Shown: piece by piece, positions 26,743-34,542 of the stretch
How the letters are laid out: the number at the start of each line of letters is the position of its first letter
Position numbering within the stretch: the first letter of the stretch is position 1
NCBI GenBank assembly: GCA_015490295.1
Contig: WFYC01000046.1
Location: forward strand, 1 to 34,542
DNA length: 34,542 nucleotides
From: Hydrogenimonas sp.
Lineage (GTDB): Bacteria; Campylobacterota; Campylobacteria; Campylobacterales; Hydrogenimonadaceae
Reading direction: 5' to 3'
Made by a program: the position numbers and the translations under genes
Notes under the pieces: model-generated
What the model saw: the letters and a program-made list of their open reading frames with translations, nothing else
Told to the model about the DNA's origin: nothing
The model's database searches: none

Positions 26743-26775
26743 TGTCGGACCTCACTTGAAAATTGCACTAATCTT

Positions 26776-26804
26776 TTGAATTGGCGTCTCTTTTTTGATA
26801 AACT
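26776..26804 (+). promoter_or_regulatory. Possible Wadjet operon promoter
   Basis: TTGAAT (26776-26781), 17 bases, TAAACT (26799-26804) lies about 25 bases before the preferred jetA start. Both boxes are partial matches. It would let the Wadjet genes be transcribed apart from the restriction genes. Confidence 0.4.
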
Positions 26805-26829
26805 TAAAGAAAAAAACGGAATCCCGGCA

Positions 26830-28257
26830 TTGACTTACGACTACCTCAAAACTCTAAAAGCGACAAATCAGACTTTGCGCCTTCTTTGTAGTGATAATTT
26901 TGCGATGAGCGTCTCTTTTTTTTATGCCGTTTTTGTATCAAAGCGTCGTACTACAGTGTTACAGTCGGAGCTGGTGCGACATCTTGAAGATTATCTTTTT
27001 CTGCTAAATGAGCGTCAAAGCGGTGCTTTTCCAAAAACGGCACAGGAGTATCTCAATGATTTTGCAAACAGTGGATATTTGCGTAAATATTATGCCGATG
27101 CGGAGGAGCCGCAATATGACCTCACACCTCAAACGCAAAAAGCGCTGGAGTGGATCGAGAGTTTGCAAAAACGTGAATTTGTGGGGAGCAGATCTCGTTT
27201 TAACCTTATCTTCGATCTGCTTGAAGAGCTGGAGTTCGAGACAGAGCTCGATGATGAAGCACGGATAGAGAAACTCGAAGCACAAAAGCGTGAAATCGAT
27301 GCGCAGATAGATGCGATTCGCTCCAAAAAGGCGTTGCGTTTTGACGATAGCCGCATCAAGGAGCAGTATATGCAGATCGAGGAGATCGCACGCAATCTCA
27401 AATATGACTTTGCCGAGATTGAGTACAATTTCCGAGAGCTCAATACCCGTGCGATGGAGACGATCGCCAGAAGCGAGGATGCGAAAACCGAGGTTCTCGG
27501 CTCTATTTTCGCTATAGAGGATGAGATCAGAGATAGCGATCAGGGCAAGAGTTTCTTTGCATTTTGGCAGCTGCTAACCGATATGCAACGCAGTGAGCGT
27601 CTCAATGAGCTGATCGAAAAGCTCTATACGATCGATAGCGTCAACCGTTTCGACCCGCAACGGCGTCTGAAAAATCTGAAATATGAACTCCTTGGAAGCG
27701 GGGAGAAGATAGTGAGTGTTACCGGACGACTGATCGAGCAGTTGCGCCGCTTCATCGATGATCGTGTATGGATAGAGAATCGCAGGATTTTACAGCTGTG
27801 TCGCAGTATCGAGAAGCGCTCTTTGGATATAAAAGAAAACATGCCGAAATCACGCAGTTTCACCTTATTACCGGGGGAGAAGGTGGCGATCTATTCCATT
27901 GCCGACAAACGACTCTACAGCCTGCGAACACAGACCAATTTCAAACCTCGCATCGAGCCGAAAGAGGCCAGGATAGACCTGGAGAGTTTCCTGCACCAGT
28001 GCTATGTAGACGAGGCTGAACTCAAGCGGCGTATAGAGACGCTCCTGATGCAGAGATCGCAGTGCAGTCTGGGGGAAGTGGCGGCACACTTCGGCGTAGA
28101 TAATGGGATTGCCGAACTGATCGGTTATTTCACTATCGCAAAACAGAGTAGTACGGCACGGATTGAAACAAAAGTGCATGAAGTGATCGAAATACGTGAT
28201 TTCGATGATAATATAAAGAAGGTTCGTGTACCGAAAACAGTTTTTACAAGAGGATAA
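26830..28257 (+). CDS. jetA: Wadjet protein JetA (DUF3375, MukF/kleisin-like)
   Basis: JetA is the kleisin-like subunit that links the SMC heads of the Wadjet anti-plasmid complex. At about 475 residues the length is normal. The N-terminal winged-helix region reads YDYLKTLKATNQTLRLL...HLEDYLFLLNER, as in DUF3375 proteins, followed by long helices rich in Glu, Arg and Lys (residues about 130-290), and a C-terminal beta and helical part. The frame stays open upstream to a GTG at 26728, but family N-termini begin near LTYDYLKTLK, so I prefer TTG at 26830 with GGAA about eight bases upstream; this start is uncertain. jetB follows after four bases. Confidence 0.9.
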   Translation: MTYDYLKTLKATNQTLRLLCSDNFAMSVSFFYAVFVSKRRTTVLQSELVRHLEDYLFLLNERQSGAFPKTAQEYLNDFANSGYLRKYYADAEEPQYDLTPQTQKALEWIESLQKREFVGSRSRFNLIFDLLEELEFETELDDEARIEKLEAQKREIDAQIDAIRSKKALRFDDSRIKEQYMQIEEIARNLKYDFAEIEYNFRELNTRAMETIARSEDAKTEVLGSIFAIEDEIRDSDQGKSFFAFWQLLTDMQRSERLNELIEKLYTIDSVNRFDPQRRLKNLKYELLGSGEKIVSVTGRLIEQLRRFIDDRVWIENRRILQLCRSIEKRSLDIKENMPKSRSFTLLPGEKVAIYSIADKRLYSLRTQTNFKPRIEPKEARIDLESFLHQCYVDEAELKRRIETLLMQRSQCSLGEVAAHFGVDNGIAELIGYFTIAKQSSTARIETKVHEVIEIRDFDDNIKKVRVPKTVFTRG

Positions 28258-28261
28258 GCAG

Positions 28262-28834
28262 ATGGAGCATAACGCGCGCGAAGCGATCGTGCTGTTAATG
28301 AAAGGACTATTCGATCGTACCGATAACGAAGCGGCCTGGAGTGCGCTCGTAGGAGCGTCGCATGCCGCTATCGTAGACTACTTCAATATAATCGGTTTAG
28401 AGCCAATAATCGATGAAACGGAAGGGTATGCCTATCTGCGCCAAAAAGAGCCGGAGGAGGATGAAGCGGCACTTCCGCGACTCATTCCAGCGCGTGAACT
28501 TGGGTATAAGGTCTCACTGCTGTGCGTTCTGCTGCGTAAGCGGATCGCCGATTTTGATATGCAGAGCGACGATTTTCGCACCATTGTGACTAAAGAGGAG
28601 CTGGTCGAACAACTTCTGCTCTTTATGCCGCAAACTTTCGATGAAGTTAAGTTAAGGCGTGAATTGGACGCTACCATCAAGAAGGTCGAAGATCTAGGAT
28701 TCCTGAAAAAACTTCGGGGAGAGCATGAACACTATGAGATACGCCGTTCGCTAAAAGCCTTTGTCGATGCGCAGTGGCTTGCAGAGTTCGATAAAAAACT
28801 GCAAGAGTATCAGAAGGCAGAGCTATGGCAGTAG
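28262..28834 (+). CDS. jetB: Wadjet protein JetB (DUF4194, MukE/KITE-like)
   Basis: A 190-residue KITE-type subunit that binds the JetA kleisin. Paired winged helices are suggested by FRTIVTKEELVEQLLLFMPQ and the C-terminal KVEDLGFLKKLRGEHEHYEI. The ATG at 28262 has AGAGGA seven bases upstream; a GTG at 28226 would overlap jetA but has no ribosome site. Its end overlaps jetC by ten bases, which fits fixed subunit ratios in one complex. Confidence 0.9.
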   Translation: MEHNAREAIVLLMKGLFDRTDNEAAWSALVGASHAAIVDYFNIIGLEPIIDETEGYAYLRQKEPEEDEAALPRLIPARELGYKVSLLCVLLRKRIADFDMQSDDFRTIVTKEELVEQLLLFMPQTFDEVKLRRELDATIKKVEDLGFLKKLRGEHEHYEIRRSLKAFVDAQWLAEFDKKLQEYQKAELWQ

Positions 28835-31800
28835 AGCAACGGTTCGATTTTGCTGAGGATAATGCCCATACCGGATTCAGACTGGCACATTTCGAGTGGT
28901 ACAACTGGGGAACTTTTGACGGTGATATTTTCACACTCGATCTCAAACGGGAAAACGCCCTGCTGACAGGTGATATCGGATCGGGAAAATCAACGATTGT
29001 CGATGCACTGACAACTCTACTGGTACCCCATAACCGTATCGTCTACAACAAAGCGGCGGGCGCGGAGAGTCGCGAGCGGAGTCTCTACTCCTATATCGTC
29101 GGTGAGTACAAAAGCGTGCGGAATGAGACTTTCGGGAATGCCAAAGCGGAAGCTCTACGTGACCATAACAGTACATTTAGTGTATTGCTCGCCCGTTTTG
29201 AGAACGAAGGATATGATGAACAGGTAACTTTGGCACAATTCTTTTGGATCGCCAAAGGTCAGGTACAGAAGTTTTATGTCGTTTCACAAAGCGAACTCGA
29301 GATAGCGAAAAACTTTTTTGATTTCAGTGACATTCGTGATCTTAAGCGACAGCTCAAAAAGCTGCCGCACACGAATGTGTTCGATGTTTTCAAGGAGTAC
29401 AGTGCCCATTTTCGACGAATTATGGGGATTCGCAATGAACAGGCTCTGAACCTTTTCTATCAGACCGTTTCGCTTAAATCGATCGGTAATCTCACCGAGT
29501 TTATCCGAAATCATATGCTTGAACCAAGCTCGATCGATGAGAAGGTCGACGAGGTGTGTGCAAACTTCGCCGAGCTGACGCGTGCGCACAATCTGATTCT
29601 GGAGGCGCAGCGGCAAATCGATATGCTCACCCCTATCGACAAAGAGAGTCGCCGCTATGAGGAGATGGAGGCTCAGAAGAGAGACTTCCACACCATGCGT
29701 GAGGTCGTCGAGCCCTTTTTTGCAAAAAGGCATATAGTGCTTCTGGATGAGAAGCTTTCGGCTTTGCGGATCGAACAGCAGAAGAAGCGTTCGAAAAAGG
29801 AGCGGTTGAGTGAGGAGTTGGAGCGCGCAGAGCAACAAATGATCGATCTCAAACTGGAGCTGCAAAAAAACGGTGCCGATCGTCTCGAGCAGTTACAAAG
29901 AGAAATAGAGAACGAGCAGCGCCTGATGAAAGAGCGGCAAAGGGCCAAACAACGGTATGATGCACTCTGTGAACAGCTTAAGCTTCCAAAAGCCTCCAAC
30001 GAACACCGCTTTTTGAAAAATCGTGAGGATATAAAGCTGCGTTTCGATCGTATCGATGAGGAGAGGACAAAACTGCAGAATGAAGAGGTAAGGCACGGTG
30101 TAAGCCTGGCACGCTACAAAGAGGATGGCGAGAGACTTGAGCGAGAGATCGAGTATCTTCAAAAACGCCGAAGCAATATTCCCCCTCATATCGCACGTAT
30201 TCGGGATGAGATGGCCGAAGCGCTCGGGCTTGAAGCGGATGCACTCCCCTTTGCGGGGGAGTTGATACGAAGCAGTGATGCATCGTGGCAAGGCGCGATC
30301 GAAAGGGTGCTTCATAACTTCGCACTCTCTATGCTTGTAGATACCGAGCATTATGAAGCGGTGGCAGAGTATGTCGAGCGTACCCATCTTGGCGGAAAGC
30401 TGGTCTATCTCAAGGTCGATCGCGCCAAGCAGCCGGAACCGGTAGAGATCGTGGCTGATTCGCTACTTAACAAGATAGAAGTAAAAGCCGATTCACCCTT
30501 TGCCCCGGCACTTGAGGCGATGATATTTGCCCGTTTCAATATCCCCTGCGTCGACTCTCTGGAAGAGTTTTACAGACTCAAGCGGGCAGTTACGATTCAC
30601 GGGCAGTTCAAGAGCTCCTATGAGCGGCACGAGAAGGATGATCGCTATAGCATCGACGACAGATCGCGATGGGTACTTGGATGGGACAATGCGGAAAAGT
30701 TGACACTTTTGCGCAACGAACGAGAAAACCTCTCTGAGAAGATATCATACCTTGCAGAGCAGATAGAAAATATCGGACAGCAGTTGAACGATACGACTTC
30801 GTTACGTGACAGCCTGCGCGACCTCCTGGCTTTTGAATCGTTCGCAGATCTTGATTGGTACATGCTGAGCCATCGTATAGAAGCGCTTGAAGCGGAGCGA
30901 AAAAAGCTGCAGGAGAGCTCCGATGTCATTGCAGAACTGACGGTACAGTTAAACAGGGTGACACAAACACACAAAACACTCAAGAGCGATCTCGATGCAC
31001 TTAGCTCCGAGCTTGGAAAGATAGAACAGCAGATCGAGGATCTACAGCTTGCACGAAACAGTGCGCAGCTTCTTGTGGAGAGAGCCGACAATCTCGAATC
31101 GATAGAGGAGTCTATAGCGCAGTTTGCAAAAGATCTGCTTGAAACGGGTTTGACGCTTGTTACAATCGGAGCACGCAAGAGAGAGCTGAATTATCGCCTT
31201 ACCAACGAGATGGAAAAGCTCGACAAACGTATAAGCCGTTCCCGAGACAAGATCATCAGCGCTATGGAGCGTTTCAATGCAGAGTTTCCCATAGTCGCCA
31301 AAGAGTTCGATGCGAGCGTGGATTCAGCGCCCGAGTATCGAAATAAGCTTGCCGAGCTCAAACGTGACGACCTGCCCCGCTGGCGCAAACGCTTCAAATC
31401 GCTCTTGCGCGAAAAGATGGTGCAGCACTTTGTAACTCTGCAGTACACCCTCGATCAGCAAACGCATGAGATAGTCGAGAAGATCGGGAAGATCAACGCT
31501 TCACTACGAGATATCGAGTATAGCGAGGGGACCTATATCACTTTGATTGCCGAGAAGGTCAAATCGGCCAAAATTCGTGAGTTTAGAGCGAAACTCAAAG
31601 GGGCCATAGAGGGTGCAATCGGTGAGGACAACAGCTATGACGAGCAGAAATTTTTGCAGATAAAAGAGATTATAGAGCGCTTCAATGGTCGCGAAGGGCA
31701 TAGCGACGAGGATCGCAAATGGCGTAAACGGGTGACGGATGTGCGCAACTGGTTCGACTTCAGCGCGGCTGAACGATTTGTCAGCAATGACGAGATGAAG

Positions 31801-32163
31801 GAGTATTACACTGACAGCGGCGGCAAGTCGGGCGGTCAAAAGGAGAAGCTCGCCTATACTGTGCTCGCTTCGTCGCTGGCATTCCAGTTTGGTCTGGAGC
31901 ATAACCGTATCAAGAGTCGATCGTTTCGCTTCGTCATGATCGATGAGGCGTTTGGGCGCGGAAGCGATGAGAGCACCCGCTATGCGCTTCATCTTTTTGA
32001 GAGCCTTGACCTGCAGCTGCTGGTTGTCACTCCAAAACAGAAGATCAATGTGATCGAACCCTATGTCAAGACTGTTCATTTCGTACATAACGACGCAGGT
32101 CGGGCGTCGACTCTTGTCTCGATGCAGATCGAAGAGTTCCAAAGACGCAAAAAGGAGGCGTAG
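28825..32163 (+). CDS. jetC: Wadjet protein JetC (MukB-like SMC ATPase)
   Basis: A 1112-residue SMC protein. Walker A is GDIGSGKST near residue 50, the ABC signature is SGGKSGGQKEK near 1000, and Walker B is FVMIDEAFG near 1040, with a D-loop (GRGSDES) after it. Two long coiled-coil arms (about 260-440 and 600-900) surround a hinge at about 450-600. The ATPase extrudes DNA loops until small circular plasmids stall and are cut by JetD. Its start lies within the last codons of jetB with AAGG upstream. No unusual substitution is seen in the ATP sites. Confidence 0.95.
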   Translation: MAVEQRFDFAEDNAHTGFRLAHFEWYNWGTFDGDIFTLDLKRENALLTGDIGSGKSTIVDALTTLLVPHNRIVYNKAAGAESRERSLYSYIVGEYKSVRNETFGNAKAEALRDHNSTFSVLLARFENEGYDEQVTLAQFFWIAKGQVQKFYVVSQSELEIAKNFFDFSDIRDLKRQLKKLPHTNVFDVFKEYSAHFRRIMGIRNEQALNLFYQTVSLKSIGNLTEFIRNHMLEPSSIDEKVDEVCANFAELTRAHNLILEAQRQIDMLTPIDKESRRYEEMEAQKRDFHTMREVVEPFFAKRHIVLLDEKLSALRIEQQKKRSKKERLSEELERAEQQMIDLKLELQKNGADRLEQLQREIENEQRLMKERQRAKQRYDALCEQLKLPKASNEHRFLKNREDIKLRFDRIDEERTKLQNEEVRHGVSLARYKEDGERLEREIEYLQKRRSNIPPHIARIRDEMAEALGLEADALPFAGELIRSSDASWQGAIERVLHNFALSMLVDTEHYEAVAEYVERTHLGGKLVYLKVDRAKQPEPVEIVADSLLNKIEVKADSPFAPALEAMIFARFNIPCVDSLEEFYRLKRAVTIHGQFKSSYERHEKDDRYSIDDRSRWVLGWDNAEKLTLLRNERENLSEKISYLAEQIENIGQQLNDTTSLRDSLRDLLAFESFADLDWYMLSHRIEALEAERKKLQESSDVIAELTVQLNRVTQTHKTLKSDLDALSSELGKIEQQIEDLQLARNSAQLLVERADNLESIEESIAQFAKDLLETGLTLVTIGARKRELNYRLTNEMEKLDKRISRSRDKIISAMERFNAEFPIVAKEFDASVDSAPEYRNKLAELKRDDLPRWRKRFKSLLREKMVQHFVTLQYTLDQQTHEIVEKIGKINASLRDIEYSEGTYITLIAEKVKSAKIREFRAKLKGAIEGAIGEDNSYDEQKFLQIKEIIERFNGREGHSDEDRKWRKRVTDVRNWFDFSAAERFVSNDEMKEYYTDSGGKSGGQKEKLAYTVLASSLAFQFGLEHNRIKSRSFRFVMIDEAFGRGSDESTRYALHLFESLDLQLLVVTPKQKINVIEPYVKTVHFVHNDAGRASTLVSMQIEEFQRRKKEA

Positions 32164-32165
32164 TT

Positions 32166-33353
32166 TTGCGCTATTTCGATCCCGATGCACTGCGTACAAA
32201 GGCGCTTCGATACTATGAACGGGGCAAGGTACAAGCAGCGTATCTACAAAACGATGAGAGCTTTTTTCCACTTCGACTCGGCATTAAAACCCCGTCTGAA
32301 AAGACCATACGCAGTGATTTCACACGCATTCGAAATGAGATCAAAAGATTGGAGATCTCCGGTTTTCCACTCGAGTACAAGAGCTTTCATTTTGCTTCTT
32401 TAGGTGAACAGCGTTTACCTGTTGCGGTTCTGTTTCCAACACGGGAAGCTTATCTCAAACTTCTTGGACTGGGAGGTGCTTTTGCCTCGTTTGTGCAAGA
32501 GAGCGCTATCTTGTTGGATGCTTTCGGCTCTTTACGCCATTTGTTGATCGAAAAACCGAAACTGATAGAGGAGTATATAGGTGACTGGCAGCGAATAGTA
32601 GCCGTATGTCGTTATTTGACAGAGCATCCCTACCCAAACATCTATCTTCGTCAGCTCCCCATAGAGGGTGTCGATACAAAATTTATCGCCTCACGTAAAA
32701 AGGTGATCGATCTGCTACTTATGCATCTGCTTCCAAAGAGTGCGTATCGTGAGGATGTTACAACACTTGCAAACGGCGGCTTCGAGAGAAAATATGGATT
32801 TCTAACACCGCAGCCGATGGTGCGCTTTCGCTTGCTCGATCCGGCTTGTTACATCGCCGGCCAAGAGGAGTTGGCACTGCCTGAAGCAGCGTTTGCATCA
32901 CTTTATCCGGATATTGAGACGCTGTTTGTGATCGAAAATCTGGCAACCTTCCTTGCATTTCCTGCCTATCCGAAAAGTATGGCTATCTTTGGCAGCGGAT
33001 ATGGTGCAAGATATCTAAAGAGTGCGCAGTGGATGAAAGATAAGCGTTTGTTCTACTGGGGCGATCTAGACAGCCACGGTTTTGCCATACTTTCGCAATT
33101 TAGAGAGTTTTTCGACAATGTCAAGTCTATTATGATGGATAGAGAAACAGCGAAACGATTTTCACATTTGGCGGTCGAAGAGCCGAAAGAGAAGCGATTT
33201 GAGGGTAAGGCGGCTATGTTAACTGAAGAGGAGTCGGAGCTTTTTGATGAGCTGCGCCGAAAACATTTTCGACTGGAGCAGGAGCGCATCCCGCTGACAT
33301 ATCTGCAAGAGTATATTGCTAAACAAGATTATTTCTCTGAAAAGCGATTTTAA
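32166..33353 (+). CDS. jetD: Wadjet protein JetD (DUF3322/DUF2220, TOPRIM nuclease)
   Basis: A 395-residue nuclease subunit that cuts the plasmid once the SMC motor stalls. The N-terminal half is the DUF3322 arm; the C-terminal DUF2220 part is TOPRIM-like, with the metal glutamate in VIENLATF (about residue 255) and YWGDLDSHG (DxD near 300-302), the pattern shared with topoisomerase VI and Spo11. The start is TTG at 32166 with a perfect AAGGAGG seven bases upstream. It is last in the operon and is followed within four bases by a terminator-like hairpin. Confidence 0.94.
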   Translation: MRYFDPDALRTKALRYYERGKVQAAYLQNDESFFPLRLGIKTPSEKTIRSDFTRIRNEIKRLEISGFPLEYKSFHFASLGEQRLPVAVLFPTREAYLKLLGLGGAFASFVQESAILLDAFGSLRHLLIEKPKLIEEYIGDWQRIVAVCRYLTEHPYPNIYLRQLPIEGVDTKFIASRKKVIDLLLMHLLPKSAYREDVTTLANGGFERKYGFLTPQPMVRFRLLDPACYIAGQEELALPEAAFASLYPDIETLFVIENLATFLAFPAYPKSMAIFGSGYGARYLKSAQWMKDKRLFYWGDLDSHGFAILSQFREFFDNVKSIMMDRETAKRFSHLAVEEPKEKRFEGKAAMLTEEESELFDELRRKHFRLEQERIPLTYLQEYIAKQDYFSEKRF

Positions 33354-33356
33354 GCA

Positions 33357-33376
33357 TCAGGGGGCCTGACCTTTTT
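33357..33376 (+). terminator. Terminator-like hairpin after jetD
   Basis: TCAGG-GGG-CCTGA (33357-33369) is followed by CCTTTTT. The stem is only 5 bp, so it may be leaky, but position and T-run fit the end of the Wadjet transcript. Confidence 0.55.
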
Positions 33377-33426
33377 AACACATCGGTGGATTTGAGGCAT
33401 GTCCCGGTTGAAAAATTAGATTATCT

Positions 33427-34362
33427 TTAAAACACGCCTTCCGTTTTTGGCACTATAATATTTTCATAGACCATATCGCCGTTCATTTCTATGCGAATGT
33501 AAAAGCCTTCTTGGCCTATGGGTTCTTGAAGTTCAAAGCGTACGGTATGGGTGACTTTCCATAATTTAGACTTATCATATTTCCTACCTGTTCGTCTGTC
33601 TTCACCCAGAACTCTCATATCAAACTCAAAACGGTCCGCATAGGAAAATCTCATAATGATTTCATTACCGTTTTCTCCGATGGTTACACTATTGACCAGA
33701 AGCCTGTTGTTATAAAATATACCATCTTTTGTAAAGACTTTTATGCTCTTCAAGATTCTGTTTTTTATGTTTGGTTCGAGTCTATAGAGCAGCGTCTCTC
33801 TTTCAGCTTCGGAATGGACGCATATGTATTTTAAATAGTTATATACATTTAGTTCATCCGGTATTAAAACTTCTGCATGGCGGCAATAGAGAATATGCCT
33901 GCTATAAGAGTCATTCGGCAGAGTGCCGCGATCATATATATAGTCGAACTCCAATTTTTCAAGATCTTCGATCGACTCAAATATATCCGCATCGCTTGCG
34001 GCAATATTACCACCGCTAAACTTCACGCCATCTACGGCCAGGAGTTTTACAAAATCAAACAGCAGAAATACCGGTACAGGGCAGTGAGCGCCATGCCTGA
34101 CTTCATGCCTCGGCAAAACACCCTCGTTTCTATATCGCGTAGGTGTTTTCGCACCGAAATAGCACCTGACAAAACCCAGATACTCGTTCGACGTCTTGCC
34201 GATTACCTCACTATCCGCATTGTCGTTTCTCATCAAACCGAGCTCACACGCTTTTTCCCTGCTGTAGAGCTTGCCGGAGTTCAATATGGAGGCAATATTT
34301 TATACATCACTGTAGTGAAAAATAAAATTGGGCCACCAGCTTTGATAGCCGTTTTTAAATAG
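33427..34362 (-). pseudogene. Interrupted DarT-like (DUF4433) ADP-ribosyltransferase gene
   Basis: DarT enzymes attach ADP-ribose to thymidine in single-stranded DNA. The readable 285-codon part (TTG at 34284 to 33427) holds the family core: VRCYFGAKTPTRY, VFLLFDFVKLL, VKFSGGNIAASDADIFESIE and a likely catalytic glutamate in CRHAEVLIPDELN, then an extra C-terminal beta-rich region of about 85 residues. Upstream, the same frame continues as a typical DarT N-terminus, FKNGYQSWWPNFIFHYSDV, a TAA stop at 34302-34300, then NIASILNSGKLYS. The N-terminal NAD-binding segment is therefore cut off, and the 5' end runs into an IS5-like element. No DarG antitoxin gene is visible. The gene is almost surely inactive unless the stop is read through. 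Confidence 0.7.
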
Positions 34363-34542
34363 ACTTCTTGCAAAACTCAAAAACAGCGGAATGGAAAATG
34401 CTTTTCATCAGGCATGTGTAGATATGAGAGATTACAGCGACGAAAACCCCAAGAGTTCAAACGCCTTGTGGGTGTGGAAAAAGAGACATTGGAAGCGATG
34501 GTCGAGGTGTTTCGGGAATACGAGACAGAGCGCAAAAAAGGA
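34363..34542 (+). mobile_element. IS5-like insertion sequence, left end (partial)
   Basis: The DarT-like reading loses similarity near 34362, where GACTTCTTGCAAAACTC begins, a likely terminal inverted repeat. A transposase reading frame follows and runs off the window. The right end, the second inverted repeat and the target duplication lie outside, so the border is approximate. Confidence 0.55.
34414..34542 (+). CDS. IS5-family-like transposase, N-terminal part
   Basis: The first 43 codons (MCRYERLQRRKPQEFKRLVG, then VEKETLEAMVEVFREYE) are inside the window. This helix-turn-helix-like lead, with EFKRLVGVEKETLEAMVE, is typical of the N-terminus of IS5-group DDE transposases. The catalytic residues are beyond the edge. 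The ribosome site is weak, which is usual for transposases. The element is oriented away from the DarT-like gene and removes its 5' end. Confidence 0.6.
   Translation, partial: MCRYERLQRRKPQEFKRLVGVEKETLEAMVEVFREYETERKKG

Overview
The window looks like a piece of a Campylobacterota (Epsilonproteobacteria) chromosome of moderate GC. The signs are a FlgR-type sigma-54 activator with no DNA-binding domain, an LPP20-family secreted protein, a YqhA/UPF0114 protein, short ExbB and ExbD proteins, and a GyrA whose quinolone-region residues fall at Thr86 and Asp90. The genus cannot be fixed from sequence alone.

Positions 1-17300 are housekeeping DNA. A minus-strand operon (4524 down to 1) holds pyrC, an OmpR-type response regulator, a histidine kinase, exbB, exbD, a PilZ protein and the start of a secreted protein; nearly every junction overlaps and several starts are GTG or TTG. 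dedA diverges from it. Two tandem minus-strand ammonium cassettes follow, each an amt transporter gene followed by a PII regulator gene. The two transporters belong to different subfamilies, while the PII proteins are close to each other. The plus strand then carries gyrA, an LPP20-family secreted protein, a small secreted protein, flgR, and the tightly overlapped run asd-yqhA-hemE-radical SAM. It closes with tRNA-Asn(GTT), whose near-consensus promoter overlaps the stop codon of the radical SAM gene.

From about 17300 to the end is a defence island, starting directly after tRNA-Asn. It opens with a type I restriction-modification locus: hsdM, hsdS, then a DUF3800 protein and a protein X of unknown family that I suspect is an RNase-like toxin. 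These four genes are chained by overlaps. After an unusual 306-base gap come hsdR and an overlapping M48-type metallopeptidase gene. Next is a complete Wadjet anti-plasmid operon, jetA-jetB-jetC-jetD, closed by a terminator-like hairpin. Last, on the opposite strand, is a DarT-like ADP-ribosyltransferase gene broken by an in-frame stop and by an IS5-like element that runs off the window.

The restriction system would cut unmodified invading DNA, Wadjet would cleave circular plasmids, and the DarT-like gene is probably dead. The least explained part is 21186-22732: DUF3800, protein X, two small ORFs, a foldable segment and a perfect palindrome, all between the specificity and restriction genes. 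No integrase, CRISPR array or rRNA gene was seen.
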